From: Rhodanobacteraceae bacterium
Lineage (GTDB): Bacteria; Pseudomonadota; Gammaproteobacteria; Xanthomonadales; Rhodanobacteraceae
NCBI GenBank assembly: GCA_025924775.1
Contig: JAICHS010000063.1
Coordinates: forward strand, 1-10,970
Direction of reading: 5' to 3'
DNA: 10,970 bases
The translations under genes and the position numbers were made by a program. The notes under the pieces were generated by a model that did not search any database, had not been told where the DNA came from, and saw nothing but the letters and a program-made list of their open reading frames with translations. This document shows positions 1 through 6,198 of the stretch, in pieces. Within the stretch, counting starts at the first letter, position 1; every line of letters starts with the position of its first letter.

Positions 1-62
1 ACGCCGCCATGCGCGCAGGCCAGCGCGAACACGCGCAGTGCGTTTAGCGGCAAATCTTTCAT
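1..62 (-). CDS. LysR-family transcriptional regulator, N-terminal fragment (runs off the left edge)
   Basis: Reading the minus strand from an ATG at 62-60 gives 20 complete codons (MKDLPLNALRVFALACAHGG) before the window ends. The pattern 'LPLNALRVF..A' is the usual opening of LysR-type regulators, particularly the GcvA/AmpR-like group, where it forms the first helix before the winged helix-turn-helix. Nothing downstream can be checked because the rest lies outside the window. The gene is divergent from a LysE-type exporter, a classic arrangement in which the regulator controls its neighbour and itself. No good Shine-Dalgarno precedes the ATG, and an inverted repeat abuts the start codon. The fragment is short, so the family call rests on a brief but characteristic motif plus the gene context. 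Confidence 0.72.
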   Translation of the reverse strand, partial: MKDLPLNALRVFALACAHGG

Positions 63-80
63 GGTCTTTATATTAGACCA
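62..80. promoter_or_regulatory. Putative LysR operator: TGGTCT-N7-AGACCA dyad in the divergent promoter region
   Basis: A perfect 6-bp inverted repeat with a 7-bp AT-rich spacer (TTTATATTAGA core) lies at 62-80, between a divergent lysR-like gene and its exporter neighbour. It contains a T-N11-A arrangement (T65 to A77), the loose consensus of LysR-family binding sites. It is also the only AT-rich spot in the gap, and it holds -10-like hexamers on both strands: TATATT at 69-74 on plus and TAATAT at 75-70 on minus. A convincing -35 is not visible on either strand. Assignment as the LysR binding site is inference from position and symmetry. Confidence 0.5.
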
Positions 81-150
81 AAGCGGATGCGCGCGATCCA
101 GTCGCGGCCGCGATCATTTTCGCCATCCGTTTGGCCGAGTGACTTCGCCC
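81..150. other. Rest of the lysR/lysE divergent intergenic region
   Basis: This short GC-rich leader lies between the dyad and the chosen start of the exporter. A purine-rich GAGTGA at 137-142, 8 nt before the ATG at 151, is the only plausible ribosome binding site. The reading frame stays open upstream to an ATG at 61. The 30 extra residues that start would add are arginine-rich and unlike an exporter N-terminus, so they are judged to be untranslated leader. Confidence 0.45.
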
Positions 151-732
151 ATGGCGTCCTTGTTCTCAACCGGCTTGTTCCTTCTGGTCGCCGCGATCAG
201 CCCCGGCCCCAACAATCTGGTGGTGATGCGGGCTGCCGCGCGCAACGGCTGGACGGCCGCATTGCCCGCGGCGGTTGGAGTCATCGCGGGCGGCCTGGTT
301 CTGCTGGTACTGGTGACGGCCGGTGCCGGCAGGGCCTTCTCTGCATGGCCGTGGCTGCGGGCCATGATCGAGATTGGCGGCACGCTCTACCTGATCTGGC
401 TGGGCGTGCGCCTGATCGCGGCGGCGGGTCGCGATGCCGGTTCGATGACGCTGCCGGCCGGGCTTGCCGGATTATTCGGTTTCCAGTTCCTCAACCCGAA
501 AGGCTGGGTCATGGTGTTGACGGTCGTGGCCGCGCTGCCAACCACCGGCGCCACCGATGCCTTGTTGCGTCTGGCGCCGCTTTTCATCTGCATTCCCGCG
601 GCGTGCCTGCTGCTGTGGGCGGGGCTGGGCAGCGCCCTGGCATCGTGCCTGACCCGGCCCGTGGTGCGTCAATGGACCGATCGCGCATTGGGTGCCTTGC
701 TGATCCTTGCTGCATTGCTGTTGTTCTTTTGA
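151..732 (+). CDS. LysE/RhtB-family amino-acid (metabolite) exporter
   Basis: A predicted inner-membrane protein of 193 residues, the normal length for the LysE/RhtB (threonine/homoserine/lysine efflux) superfamily. Family hallmarks are the N-terminal hydrophobic helix ending in SPGPNN (residues 17-22), a second long hydrophobic stretch at about 37-60, a third at about 72-91, the conserved FQFLNPKGWVMVL block (111-123) and two hydrophobic C-terminal helices (about 140-165 and 177-193). About six membrane segments are expected. The start at 151 is preferred because the protein then begins immediately before the first helix, as in relatives; the in-frame ATG at 61 would add a polar, arginine-rich tail. 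Its substrate cannot be read from sequence. It is followed after 26 bp by an FMN reductase, probably co-transcribed, and is divergent from a LysR gene that likely regulates it. Confidence 0.88.
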   Translation: MASLFSTGLFLLVAAISPGPNNLVVMRAAARNGWTAALPAAVGVIAGGLVLLVLVTAGAGRAFSAWPWLRAMIEIGGTLYLIWLGVRLIAAAGRDAGSMTLPAGLAGLFGFQFLNPKGWVMVLTVVAALPTTGATDALLRLAPLFICIPAACLLLWAGLGSALASCLTRPVVRQWTDRALGALLILAALLLFF

Positions 733-758
733 CCACGACCTTGAAGGAGACTTTCCAC

Positions 759-1358
759 ATGCATCCGCAACATTCATACCGCCATCGCATACTCGCCCTC
801 CCCGGCAGCCTGCGCCGCGTCAGCTACAACCGCAAATTGCTGGAGGCTTGCGTCGATTGCGCGCCCAGCGATTTGCGGATCGAGTTGTTTGACGACCTCG
901 CCGAGGTGCCGATGTTCAACGAAGATCTCGAGTCGGATAAACCGCTGCACACCGGCGTCGACCGTTTGCTGGAAGCCGTCGCAGGTGTAGATGGTTTGTT
1001 GATCGCGACGCCGGAATACAACCAGTCGATACCCGGAGTTCTGAAGAACGCGATCGACTGGTTGTCCCGGCCCTTGCCCGAAGAACTCCTGATCGGCAAA
1101 CCGATGGCGATCCTGGGCGTTTCGAGCGGACGCTGGGGTACACGCCTCGCGCAGGCCGCGTTACGGCAAACGCTCACCGCGACCGAAGCGCAGGTCATGC
1201 CCGCCCCCATGTTATTCGTGCGCGACGCGGAGCGAATGTTCGAAGACGATGGAACACTGCACGACGCAGCCACGCAGGCATCGTTGCATGCGTTCCTGCT
1301 CGCGTTTTCCAACTGGGTCGAAAGGGTGGGCAGCCAGCGTGCGGCAATCGCGGCTTGA
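759..1358 (+). CDS. NADPH-dependent FMN reductase / quinone or chromate reductase-like flavoprotein
   Basis: This 199-residue cytoplasmic flavodoxin-fold protein belongs to the NADPH_dep_FMN_red family (YieF/ChrR, azoreductase and related quinone reductases), which transfers electrons from NAD(P)H to FMN and then to quinones, azo dyes or metal oxyanions. The FMN phosphate-binding loop GSLRRVSYNR is at residues 16-25. The signature PEYNQSIPGVLKNAIDW is at 85-101, followed by the usual SRP. A GVSSGRWGTRLAQ segment (120-132) is the second flavin-side loop. The ATG at 759 is supported by AAGGAGA at 744-750 with 8-nt spacing; the reading frame is open further upstream but overlaps the exporter gene. 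It lies 26 bp after the exporter and points tail-to-tail at the GH92 gene, with 15 bp between stop codons. The physiological electron acceptor is unknown. Confidence 0.88.
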   Translation: MHPQHSYRHRILALPGSLRRVSYNRKLLEACVDCAPSDLRIELFDDLAEVPMFNEDLESDKPLHTGVDRLLEAVAGVDGLLIATPEYNQSIPGVLKNAIDWLSRPLPEELLIGKPMAILGVSSGRWGTRLAQAALRQTLTATEAQVMPAPMLFVRDAERMFEDDGTLHDAATQASLHAFLLAFSNWVERVGSQRAAIAA

Positions 1359-1373
1359 CGGCGAGCGCAGCAA

Positions 1374-3728
1374 TCAATACGCGGTCATCGAATACGGCTG
1401 ATCCTTCGCTTGCGTCGCCCAGGTCGTGTTCGGCTTGGCCTGCATCGTGAAGTGCAGCGTGCCGCCATCCGCGATCTCCGCATACGTCAGGTAATCGCGC
1501 GTCAGCGGCTTGCCGTTCAATTCAACCGAACCGACGTAAGGGTGGCCCTTGCCCAGGCCATCGGTGGTGATGGTGAAGGTCTTGCCGTTGGGCAGGTGCA
1601 GCACCGCGCGGCGCACGAACGGCCGCCCGATCACGTACTGATTGCTCGCGGGCGCGACCGGATAGAAACCCAGCGCGGTGAAGATGTACCACGCCGACAT
1701 CTGGCCCAGGTCGTCGTTGCCCGCGAGTCCGGTCGGCGTCGGTGCGTACTGCGTGTGCATGATCTCGGCCAGGCGTTCCTGCGTCTTCCACGGCGCGCCC
1801 GCGTAGTCGTACAGATAGGCGATGTGGTGGCTGGGTTCGTTGCCGTGCGCGTACCAGCCGATCAGGCCGGTGACGTCCTCGATTCCCGCGAACGCGTTCG
1901 GGCTGACCTTGGCGTCGAATACTTCGTCGAGTTTCTTCACCAGCCCCGCATTGCCGCCAAGTTCGTGGATCAGGCCCCCGACATCCTGCGGCTCGTACCA
2001 CGAGTACTGCCACGAATTGCCTTCGGTGAAGCCGCTGCCTGCGCCCGCCTTCGCCGGATCGAACGGCTCCTCGAATTTGCCATCCGCAAGGCGCGGCTGC
2101 GCGAAGCCCGTCTTCGGGTTGAACACGTTGCGCCAGTTTTCGGCGCGCTTGAAGAACTTCGCCGCGATATCCTTGCGGCCCATCGCCTTCGCCATTCGCG
2201 CGAGGCTCCAGTCGTCGAACGCATATTCAAGCGTTTTCGAAACCGATTCGTCTTCGCGGTCTTGCGGCACGTAGCCGAGCTTCATGTAATCGGCAAGGTC
2301 GCCGTAGGGCGCGTACGTTGCACTCGCGACCATCGCCTTCAGCGCGGCATCCGCATCGAAGCCACGGAATCCCTGCATGTAGAAATTGGCGATCACCGGC
2401 ACCGCGTGGTAGCCGATCATGCACCAGGTTTCGAGGCCCTGGTACGCCCACACCGGCAGGATGCCGAGGGGGCTCGCCTGCTGTGCCGCGATCAATGAAC
2501 CCACGAAATCGTTGATACGTTGCGGCGGCTGGATGAAAGCCAGCAGCGGCATCTCGGCGCGGTACACGTCCCACAACGACCAGCTGGAATAGAAGTTGAA
2601 GCCCTTGGCGGTGTGCACCGCGTGGTCGGGGCCGCGATATTCGCCGTTCACGTCCATCGCAAGGTTCGGCGCGATCAGCGCGTGGTACAGCGACGTGTAG
2701 AAACTCTTTTCGATATCCGGGGGCGCGTCCACGTCGATCGCCGAGAGCGCCTTCTCCCACGCCCCGCGCGCTTCGGCGCGTCGCGCATCGAAATCCCAAC
2801 CCTTGCCGTCGGTGTCGAGATTGGCGATCGCGTTGTCGGCGCTCACCGTGGAAATCGCAACCTTCACCAGCAGCGGCTTGGCGAGTTTGCCGAATTCGAA
2901 TGCGCCTTCCAGTTGCTTGCCGGCAATCGCATCGACGCTGGTAGGGTCGGGCGCCGGCCCCTTGAAGCCCTTGTAGGCGATATCGGTCTCGCGGTTCACC
3001 AGCTCGTGCCGCGTCATCGGCTGCGAAAAGCGGATCGCAAACCACAATTGCCGCCCTGGCGCCCAGCCACGCGTTTCGCGATAACCGGTCACCGTGCCGT
3101 CCGCGCGCACGCGCAGGCGCGCCCACAACACCTTGCCGGGGTAGTCGTAGATGCTGGGGCGCAGGTCCAGCAGTACGTGCGCGTCCTTACCTTTCGGAAA
3201 CGTGTAGCGGTGCCAGCCGACGCGCTGTCCTGCAGTCAGTTCCGCGCGCACGCCAGGGGTCGCCAGCGTCACCGCGTAGTAACCCGGTTGCGCGATCTCG
3301 GTCCGGTGGCTGAAGTCGGAGCGATAACCACTGCCCGGTTTGCCGGGATCGCCCGCATCCCATTGCAGCTTGCCGATGCCCGGCATCAGCAGTACGTCGC
3401 CAAGATCAGAGTGACCGCTGCCGGAAAAATGCGTTTCGGAAAATCCGAGGATGCTGTGGTCGCCGTATTGATAGCCCGCCGCCCATGCGTAGGCGTGCTT
3501 GAAATCCGGCATCGCGGTGTCGGGGCTCAACTGGATCATTCCGAACGGCACCGTCGCACCCGGAAACGTATGCCCCGCGCCACCCGTACCGATCATCGGG
3601 TCGGCTCGCTGCCAAGCAGCACTGCCGTCGTCGGCAGCGCGCGCACAGGCCGCCCCTGCAAGCGTGAGGATCGAGCACAGCAAAGCGCTGCACGCGACAC
3701 GCATCGGTCGGTCGTACGCAGGGTGCAT
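1374..3728 (-). CDS. Secreted GH92 exo-alpha-mannosidase (typical alpha-1,2-like type)
   Basis: A 784-residue, essentially full-length family GH92 enzyme, a Ca2+-dependent inverting exo-alpha-mannosidase. The N-terminus (MHPAYDRPMRVACSALLCSI then LTLAGAACARA) is a signal peptide, cleaved probably after ARA near residue 31, so it acts in the periplasm or outside. The N-terminal beta-sandwich opens with DPMIGTGGAGHTFPGATVPFGM (43-64) and GFSETHFSGSGHSDLG (95-110). The (alpha/alpha)6 catalytic domain contains SSWSLWDVYRAE (381-392), FTEGNSWQYSW (567-577), HGNEPSHHIAYLY (628-640) and GNDDLGQMSAWY (670-681). By my alignment from memory with Bacteroides Bt3990, Glu569 would be the catalytic acid and Asp673 the base. 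The frame is open back to 3899, but the start at 3728 is preceded by AAGGAG (3739-3734, 5-nt spacing) and directly by the signal peptide. A LacI-type operator overlaps that ribosome site. Exact linkage specificity is not provable here. Confidence 0.93.
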   Translation of the reverse strand: MHPAYDRPMRVACSALLCSILTLAGAACARAADDGSAAWQRADPMIGTGGAGHTFPGATVPFGMIQLSPDTAMPDFKHAYAWAAGYQYGDHSILGFSETHFSGSGHSDLGDVLLMPGIGKLQWDAGDPGKPGSGYRSDFSHRTEIAQPGYYAVTLATPGVRAELTAGQRVGWHRYTFPKGKDAHVLLDLRPSIYDYPGKVLWARLRVRADGTVTGYRETRGWAPGRQLWFAIRFSQPMTRHELVNRETDIAYKGFKGPAPDPTSVDAIAGKQLEGAFEFGKLAKPLLVKVAISTVSADNAIANLDTDGKGWDFDARRAEARGAWEKALSAIDVDAPPDIEKSFYTSLYHALIAPNLAMDVNGEYRGPDHAVHTAKGFNFYSSWSLWDVYRAEMPLLAFIQPPQRINDFVGSLIAAQQASPLGILPVWAYQGLETWCMIGYHAVPVIANFYMQGFRGFDADAALKAMVASATYAPYGDLADYMKLGYVPQDREDESVSKTLEYAFDDWSLARMAKAMGRKDIAAKFFKRAENWRNVFNPKTGFAQPRLADGKFEEPFDPAKAGAGSGFTEGNSWQYSWYEPQDVGGLIHELGGNAGLVKKLDEVFDAKVSPNAFAGIEDVTGLIGWYAHGNEPSHHIAYLYDYAGAPWKTQERLAEIMHTQYAPTPTGLAGNDDLGQMSAWYIFTALGFYPVAPASNQYVIGRPFVRRAVLHLPNGKTFTITTDGLGKGHPYVGSVELNGKPLTRDYLTYAEIADGGTLHFTMQAKPNTTWATQAKDQPYSMTAY

Positions 3729-3737
3729 GGCGACTCC

Positions 3738-3751
3738 TTGGATCGTTCCAA
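3738..3751. promoter_or_regulatory. LacI-type operator copy 1 (TTGGATCGTTCCAA), overlapping the GH92 ribosome binding site
   Basis: A 14-bp imperfect palindrome, TTGGA-TCGT-TCCAA, with the central CG step common in LacI-family operators; six of its seven base pairs are self-complementary. It lies 10-23 bp upstream of the minus-strand GH92 start, and its edge shares two bases with that gene's AAGGAG. An identical sequence occurs at 3841-3854, and identity extends over 18 bp (3737-3754 versus 3840-3857). The nearest DNA-binding protein gene is the adjacent LacI regulator. Its position suggests repression of the GH92 gene by a roadblock or by blocking a promoter immediately upstream; no convincing -35/-10 pair was found on the minus strand. 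Confidence 0.8.
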
Positions 3752-3835
3752 AAACCTGCTGGAAGTTAACACGCAACGAAGCCCAACGCATGCTGCGGTG
3801 CAGAATGCACGGTTTCTTCCGCCCGGGCATGATGC

Positions 3836-3864
3836 TTGACTTGGATCGTTCCAAAAAGTAATCG
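3836..3864 (+). promoter_or_regulatory. Possible promoter of the lacI-permease-kinase-isomerase-GH92 operon
   Basis: TTGACT at 3836-3841 matches the -35 consensus at five of six positions. At 17-bp spacing the hexamer TAATCG (3859-3864) could serve as a degenerate -10, but it matches poorly. The whole spacer is the LacI-type operator and its A-run. The call rests mainly on the -35 and the operator overlap, and a different start site within 3840-3916 is quite possible. Confidence 0.3.
3841..3854. promoter_or_regulatory. LacI-type operator copy 2 (TTGGATCGTTCCAA), upstream of the lacI operon
   Basis: An exact second copy of the palindrome at 3738-3751, in the same orientation and with the same trailing A-run, centred 103 bp away. 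It lies 63-76 bp upstream of the GTG start of the LacI-family gene. A -35-like TTGACT at 3836-3841 shares its last base with the operator, so bound repressor would cover the spacer of a promoter using that element. This points to autoregulation of the regulator and, because the genes are in one operon, of the whole mannose pathway. Confidence 0.8.
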
Positions 3865-3916
3865 GACAGACACCCGTGCCACCCCAACCCATTCCACACC
3901 GCCGGAATCGCGCCCG

Positions 3917-4951
3917 GTGAATACCCGACGCGTTACGCTCAATGACATCGCGCGGGGCTGCGGGGTATCGCGCGCCACGGTTTCGCTGGTGTTGCGCGGC
4001 AGTCCGTTGCCGGCCGCCGACACGCGCGCCAAGGTCCAGACCGAACTGAAGAAGCAGGGCTACGTCTACAACCGCGCCGCCGCCAACCTGCGCCAGCGCC
4101 GCTCGTCCAGCGTGGCGCTGGTGGTCAACGACCTGTCCAATCCGTTCTTTGCGGAATTCGCGGCGGGCGCGGACGAAGCGCTGGGCGCCGCGGGCTACGT
4201 GACGCTGCTCGGCAGCACCAGCGAATCGCCGGAACGCCAGCAAACAGTGCTGACGTCACTGATGGAACACGATCCGGCGGGCATCATCCTGTCGCCGGCC
4301 GAGGGCAGCGATGGCGAAGCGTTGCAGCAGATCCTCGGCACGCACGTGCCGGTGCTGGTGTTCAACCGCGAACCCACGCGGGTGCAGTGGACGGCCTCAC
4401 ATTGGGATTACCTCGCGCTGGCCAACCGGCGTGGCGCGGAGCTGGCAACACGCCACCTGCTCGAACGCGGACACCGCCGCATCGCCTTTTTCGGGGGCCA
4501 TGCCGATTCCAGTTCCTGCCGCGAACGCCGCCGCGGATACGCCGATGCGCTGGCGGTCGCCGGTCTCGCCATCGAACCCGGGCCGATGATCGAAACCGCG
4601 CCGACGCGCCTGGATGCTGCGGCACACAGCGCGGCATTGTTCGCGCACGCTCCCGCGCCCACCGCGGCGGTCTGCTACAACGACGCGGTCGCACTGGGCC
4701 TGATGCTGGGACTCGCGACGCGCGGCCTGCGCGCGGGACGCGATTTCGCGGTCACCGGCTTCGACGACATTCCCGAAGCGGCGGTCAGCACGCCTCCCTT
4801 GACCACGCTCGCCACCGACCCGCGCGCACGCGGCCGCCAGGCCGCCACGCGCATCCTCGAACGCGTACGGCATCCGGGCACCGACGCGGTGCGTGGCAGC
4901 GTTCCCGTCCGCTTGATCATCCGTGCCAGCAGCGAGGTCACCATCGCATGA
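3917..4951 (+). CDS. LacI-family transcriptional regulator, probable repressor of the mannoside locus
   Basis: A 344-residue regulator of normal LacI-family length. The helix-turn-helix is at residues 7-26 (TLNDIARGCGVSRATVSLVL). The DNA-contacting hinge helix lies around NRAAANLRQRR (52-62). A periplasmic-binding-protein-like sugar domain follows, with VALVVNDLSNPFFAE (66-80), ERGHRRIAFFGG (183-194), CYNDAVALG (253-261) and VTGFDDIPEA (279-288). The chosen start is GTG at 3917, which places the helix-turn-helix right at the N-terminus as in relatives. The frame continues up to a TTG at 3836, but that would translate through the operator. The ribosome site is weak (CCGGAA-like). Its stop overlaps the permease start by 4 nt (ATGA). 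It very probably binds the twin palindromes and responds to mannose or a pathway intermediate; the effector is inferred from gene context only. Confidence 0.92.
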   Translation: MNTRRVTLNDIARGCGVSRATVSLVLRGSPLPAADTRAKVQTELKKQGYVYNRAAANLRQRRSSSVALVVNDLSNPFFAEFAAGADEALGAAGYVTLLGSTSESPERQQTVLTSLMEHDPAGIILSPAEGSDGEALQQILGTHVPVLVFNREPTRVQWTASHWDYLALANRRGAELATRHLLERGHRRIAFFGGHADSSSCRERRRGYADALAVAGLAIEPGPMIETAPTRLDAAAHSAALFAHAPAPTAAVCYNDAVALGLMLGLATRGLRAGRDFAVTGFDDIPEAAVSTPPLTTLATDPRARGRQAATRILERVRHPGTDAVRGSVPVRLIIRASSEVTIA

Positions 4952-6198
4952 ACACGAGAGTCGCAGGCAACCGCACGGCCATGACCGTGATCACCACGAT
5001 CTTCTTCATGTGGGGCTTCATCACCGCACTCAACGACGTGCTGATCCCGCACCTGAAATCGGTGTTCACGCTGAATTACACGCAAGTGATGCTGGTGCAG
5101 TTCACCTTCTTCGGCGCGTATTTCTTGATGTCATTACCTTCGGGCAAGGTGCTGGCGCGACTCGGTTACCGGCTCAGCATCGTCACCGGCCTTGCCGTCA
5201 CCGGCATCGGCGCGCTGCTGTTCCTGCCGGCCGCGCTGGTGCAGTCGTACCCACTGTTCCTGCTGGCGTTCTTCGTCCTGGCCAGCGGCATCACGCTGCT
5301 GCAGGTCGCAGCCAACCCGTACGTCAGTTTGCTCGGGGTTCCCGAACGCGCATCCAGCCGCCTGAACCTGGCGCAGGCGCTGAATTCGCTGGGCACCACC
5401 ATCGCCCCGAAGCTGGGCGGCCTGTTGATCCTCTCGGCCGGCGTACTGGGCAGCGCCGAGCTTGCGCAGTTGCCGGCCGCGCAACAGGCGGCCTATCGCC
5501 TGCAGCAGGCACACCTGGTGCAGGGCCCCTACCTCGTGATCGCGCTGGTGCTGTTCGCACTGGCGCTGATCGTGTGGTGGTTCCATCTGCCCCCGGTGAT
5601 GAGCGCCGACGAGCACGCCGACGATGCGCGCCACACCTTTCTGGACGCGCTGGCGCAGCCGCGCGTGTGGTACGGCATGGCGGCAATCTTCGTGTACGTG
5701 GGCGCCGAGGTATCGATCGGCAGCTTCATGATCAACTACATCTCGCTGCCCGGCATCGGCAACATGCCGGAAGCGCGCGCCGCGGGTTTCGTGTCGCTGT
5801 ACTGGGGCGGCGCGATGGTCGGGCGCTTCATCGGCTCGGCGATCCTGACACGCATTGATACCCGCAAGCTGCTCGCCTTCAACGCGGTCATCGCGGGCCT
5901 GCTGGTGTTGGCCACCATGCTGACCGACGGCCACGTCGCGATGTGGAGCGTAATTGCGATCGGCCTGTTCAATTCGGTGATGTTCCCCAACATCTTCACG
6001 CTGGGCATCGAAAAATTCGGGCCGCTGACCAGCAAGGTATCCAGCCTGCTGGTGATGGCGATCGTGGGCGGCGCGGTGATTCCGTTGCTGCAGGGTGTGC
6101 TGGCCGATCACGTCGGCGTGCACCACGCCTTCGTGCTGCCGCTGCTGTGCTACGCCTACATCGTGTTCTACAGCCTGAAGGGATCGCGGGTCGCATGA
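4948..6198 (+). CDS. FucP/GluP-type sugar:H+ symporter (MFS), likely mannose permease
   Basis: A 416-residue inner-membrane permease of the FHS family (L-fucose, glucose/galactose type MFS) with about 12 hydrophobic segments. Diagnostic blocks are MWGFITALNDVLIPHLK (21-37), the loop LPSGKVLARLGYR (63-75), GITLLQVAANPYVSLLG (114-130) and RLNLAQALNSLGT (138-150). Asp30 in the LND motif corresponds to the protonatable Asp46 of E. coli FucP (recalled alignment). At the place of FucP Glu135 there is Gln119, as in the GluP-like hexose transporters, so L-fucose is an unlikely substrate. Placed between the regulator and the sugar-metabolising enzymes, it most likely imports the mannose released by the GH92 enzymes. 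The start overlaps the regulator stop by 4 nt, with GAGGT at 4934-4938 as ribosome site, and it ends in a 4-nt overlap with the kinase. Confidence 0.9.
   Translation: MNTRVAGNRTAMTVITTIFFMWGFITALNDVLIPHLKSVFTLNYTQVMLVQFTFFGAYFLMSLPSGKVLARLGYRLSIVTGLAVTGIGALLFLPAALVQSYPLFLLAFFVLASGITLLQVAANPYVSLLGVPERASSRLNLAQALNSLGTTIAPKLGGLLILSAGVLGSAELAQLPAAQQAAYRLQQAHLVQGPYLVIALVLFALALIVWWFHLPPVMSADEHADDARHTFLDALAQPRVWYGMAAIFVYVGAEVSIGSFMINYISLPGIGNMPEARAAGFVSLYWGGAMVGRFIGSAILTRIDTRKLLAFNAVIAGLLVLATMLTDGHVAMWSVIAIGLFNSVMFPNIFTLGIEKFGPLTSKVSSLLVMAIVGGAVIPLLQGVLADHVGVHHAFVLPLLCYAYIVFYSLKGSRVA

Noticed and set aside
61..150. Earlier ATG at 61 for the LysE-type exporter
   Set aside because: The added 30 residues are polar and unlike the family; the start lies inside the dyad and has no ribosome site.
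1410..3839. Long plus-strand open frames (362 and 439 codons) opposite the first GH92 gene
   Set aside because: They are antisense to a clear full-length GH92 gene, are Arg/Val/Ala-rich with no family motif, and such frames are expected in GC-rich DNA.
3729..3899. N-terminal extension of the first GH92 to 3899 (57 extra residues)
   Set aside because: It would place residues before a clear signal peptide and translate through both operators; AAGGAG precedes the ATG at 3728 instead.
3836..3916. TTG start for the LacI regulator at 3836
   Set aside because: It would add 27 residues before a helix-turn-helix that is normally at the extreme N-terminus, and would place the operator inside the gene.
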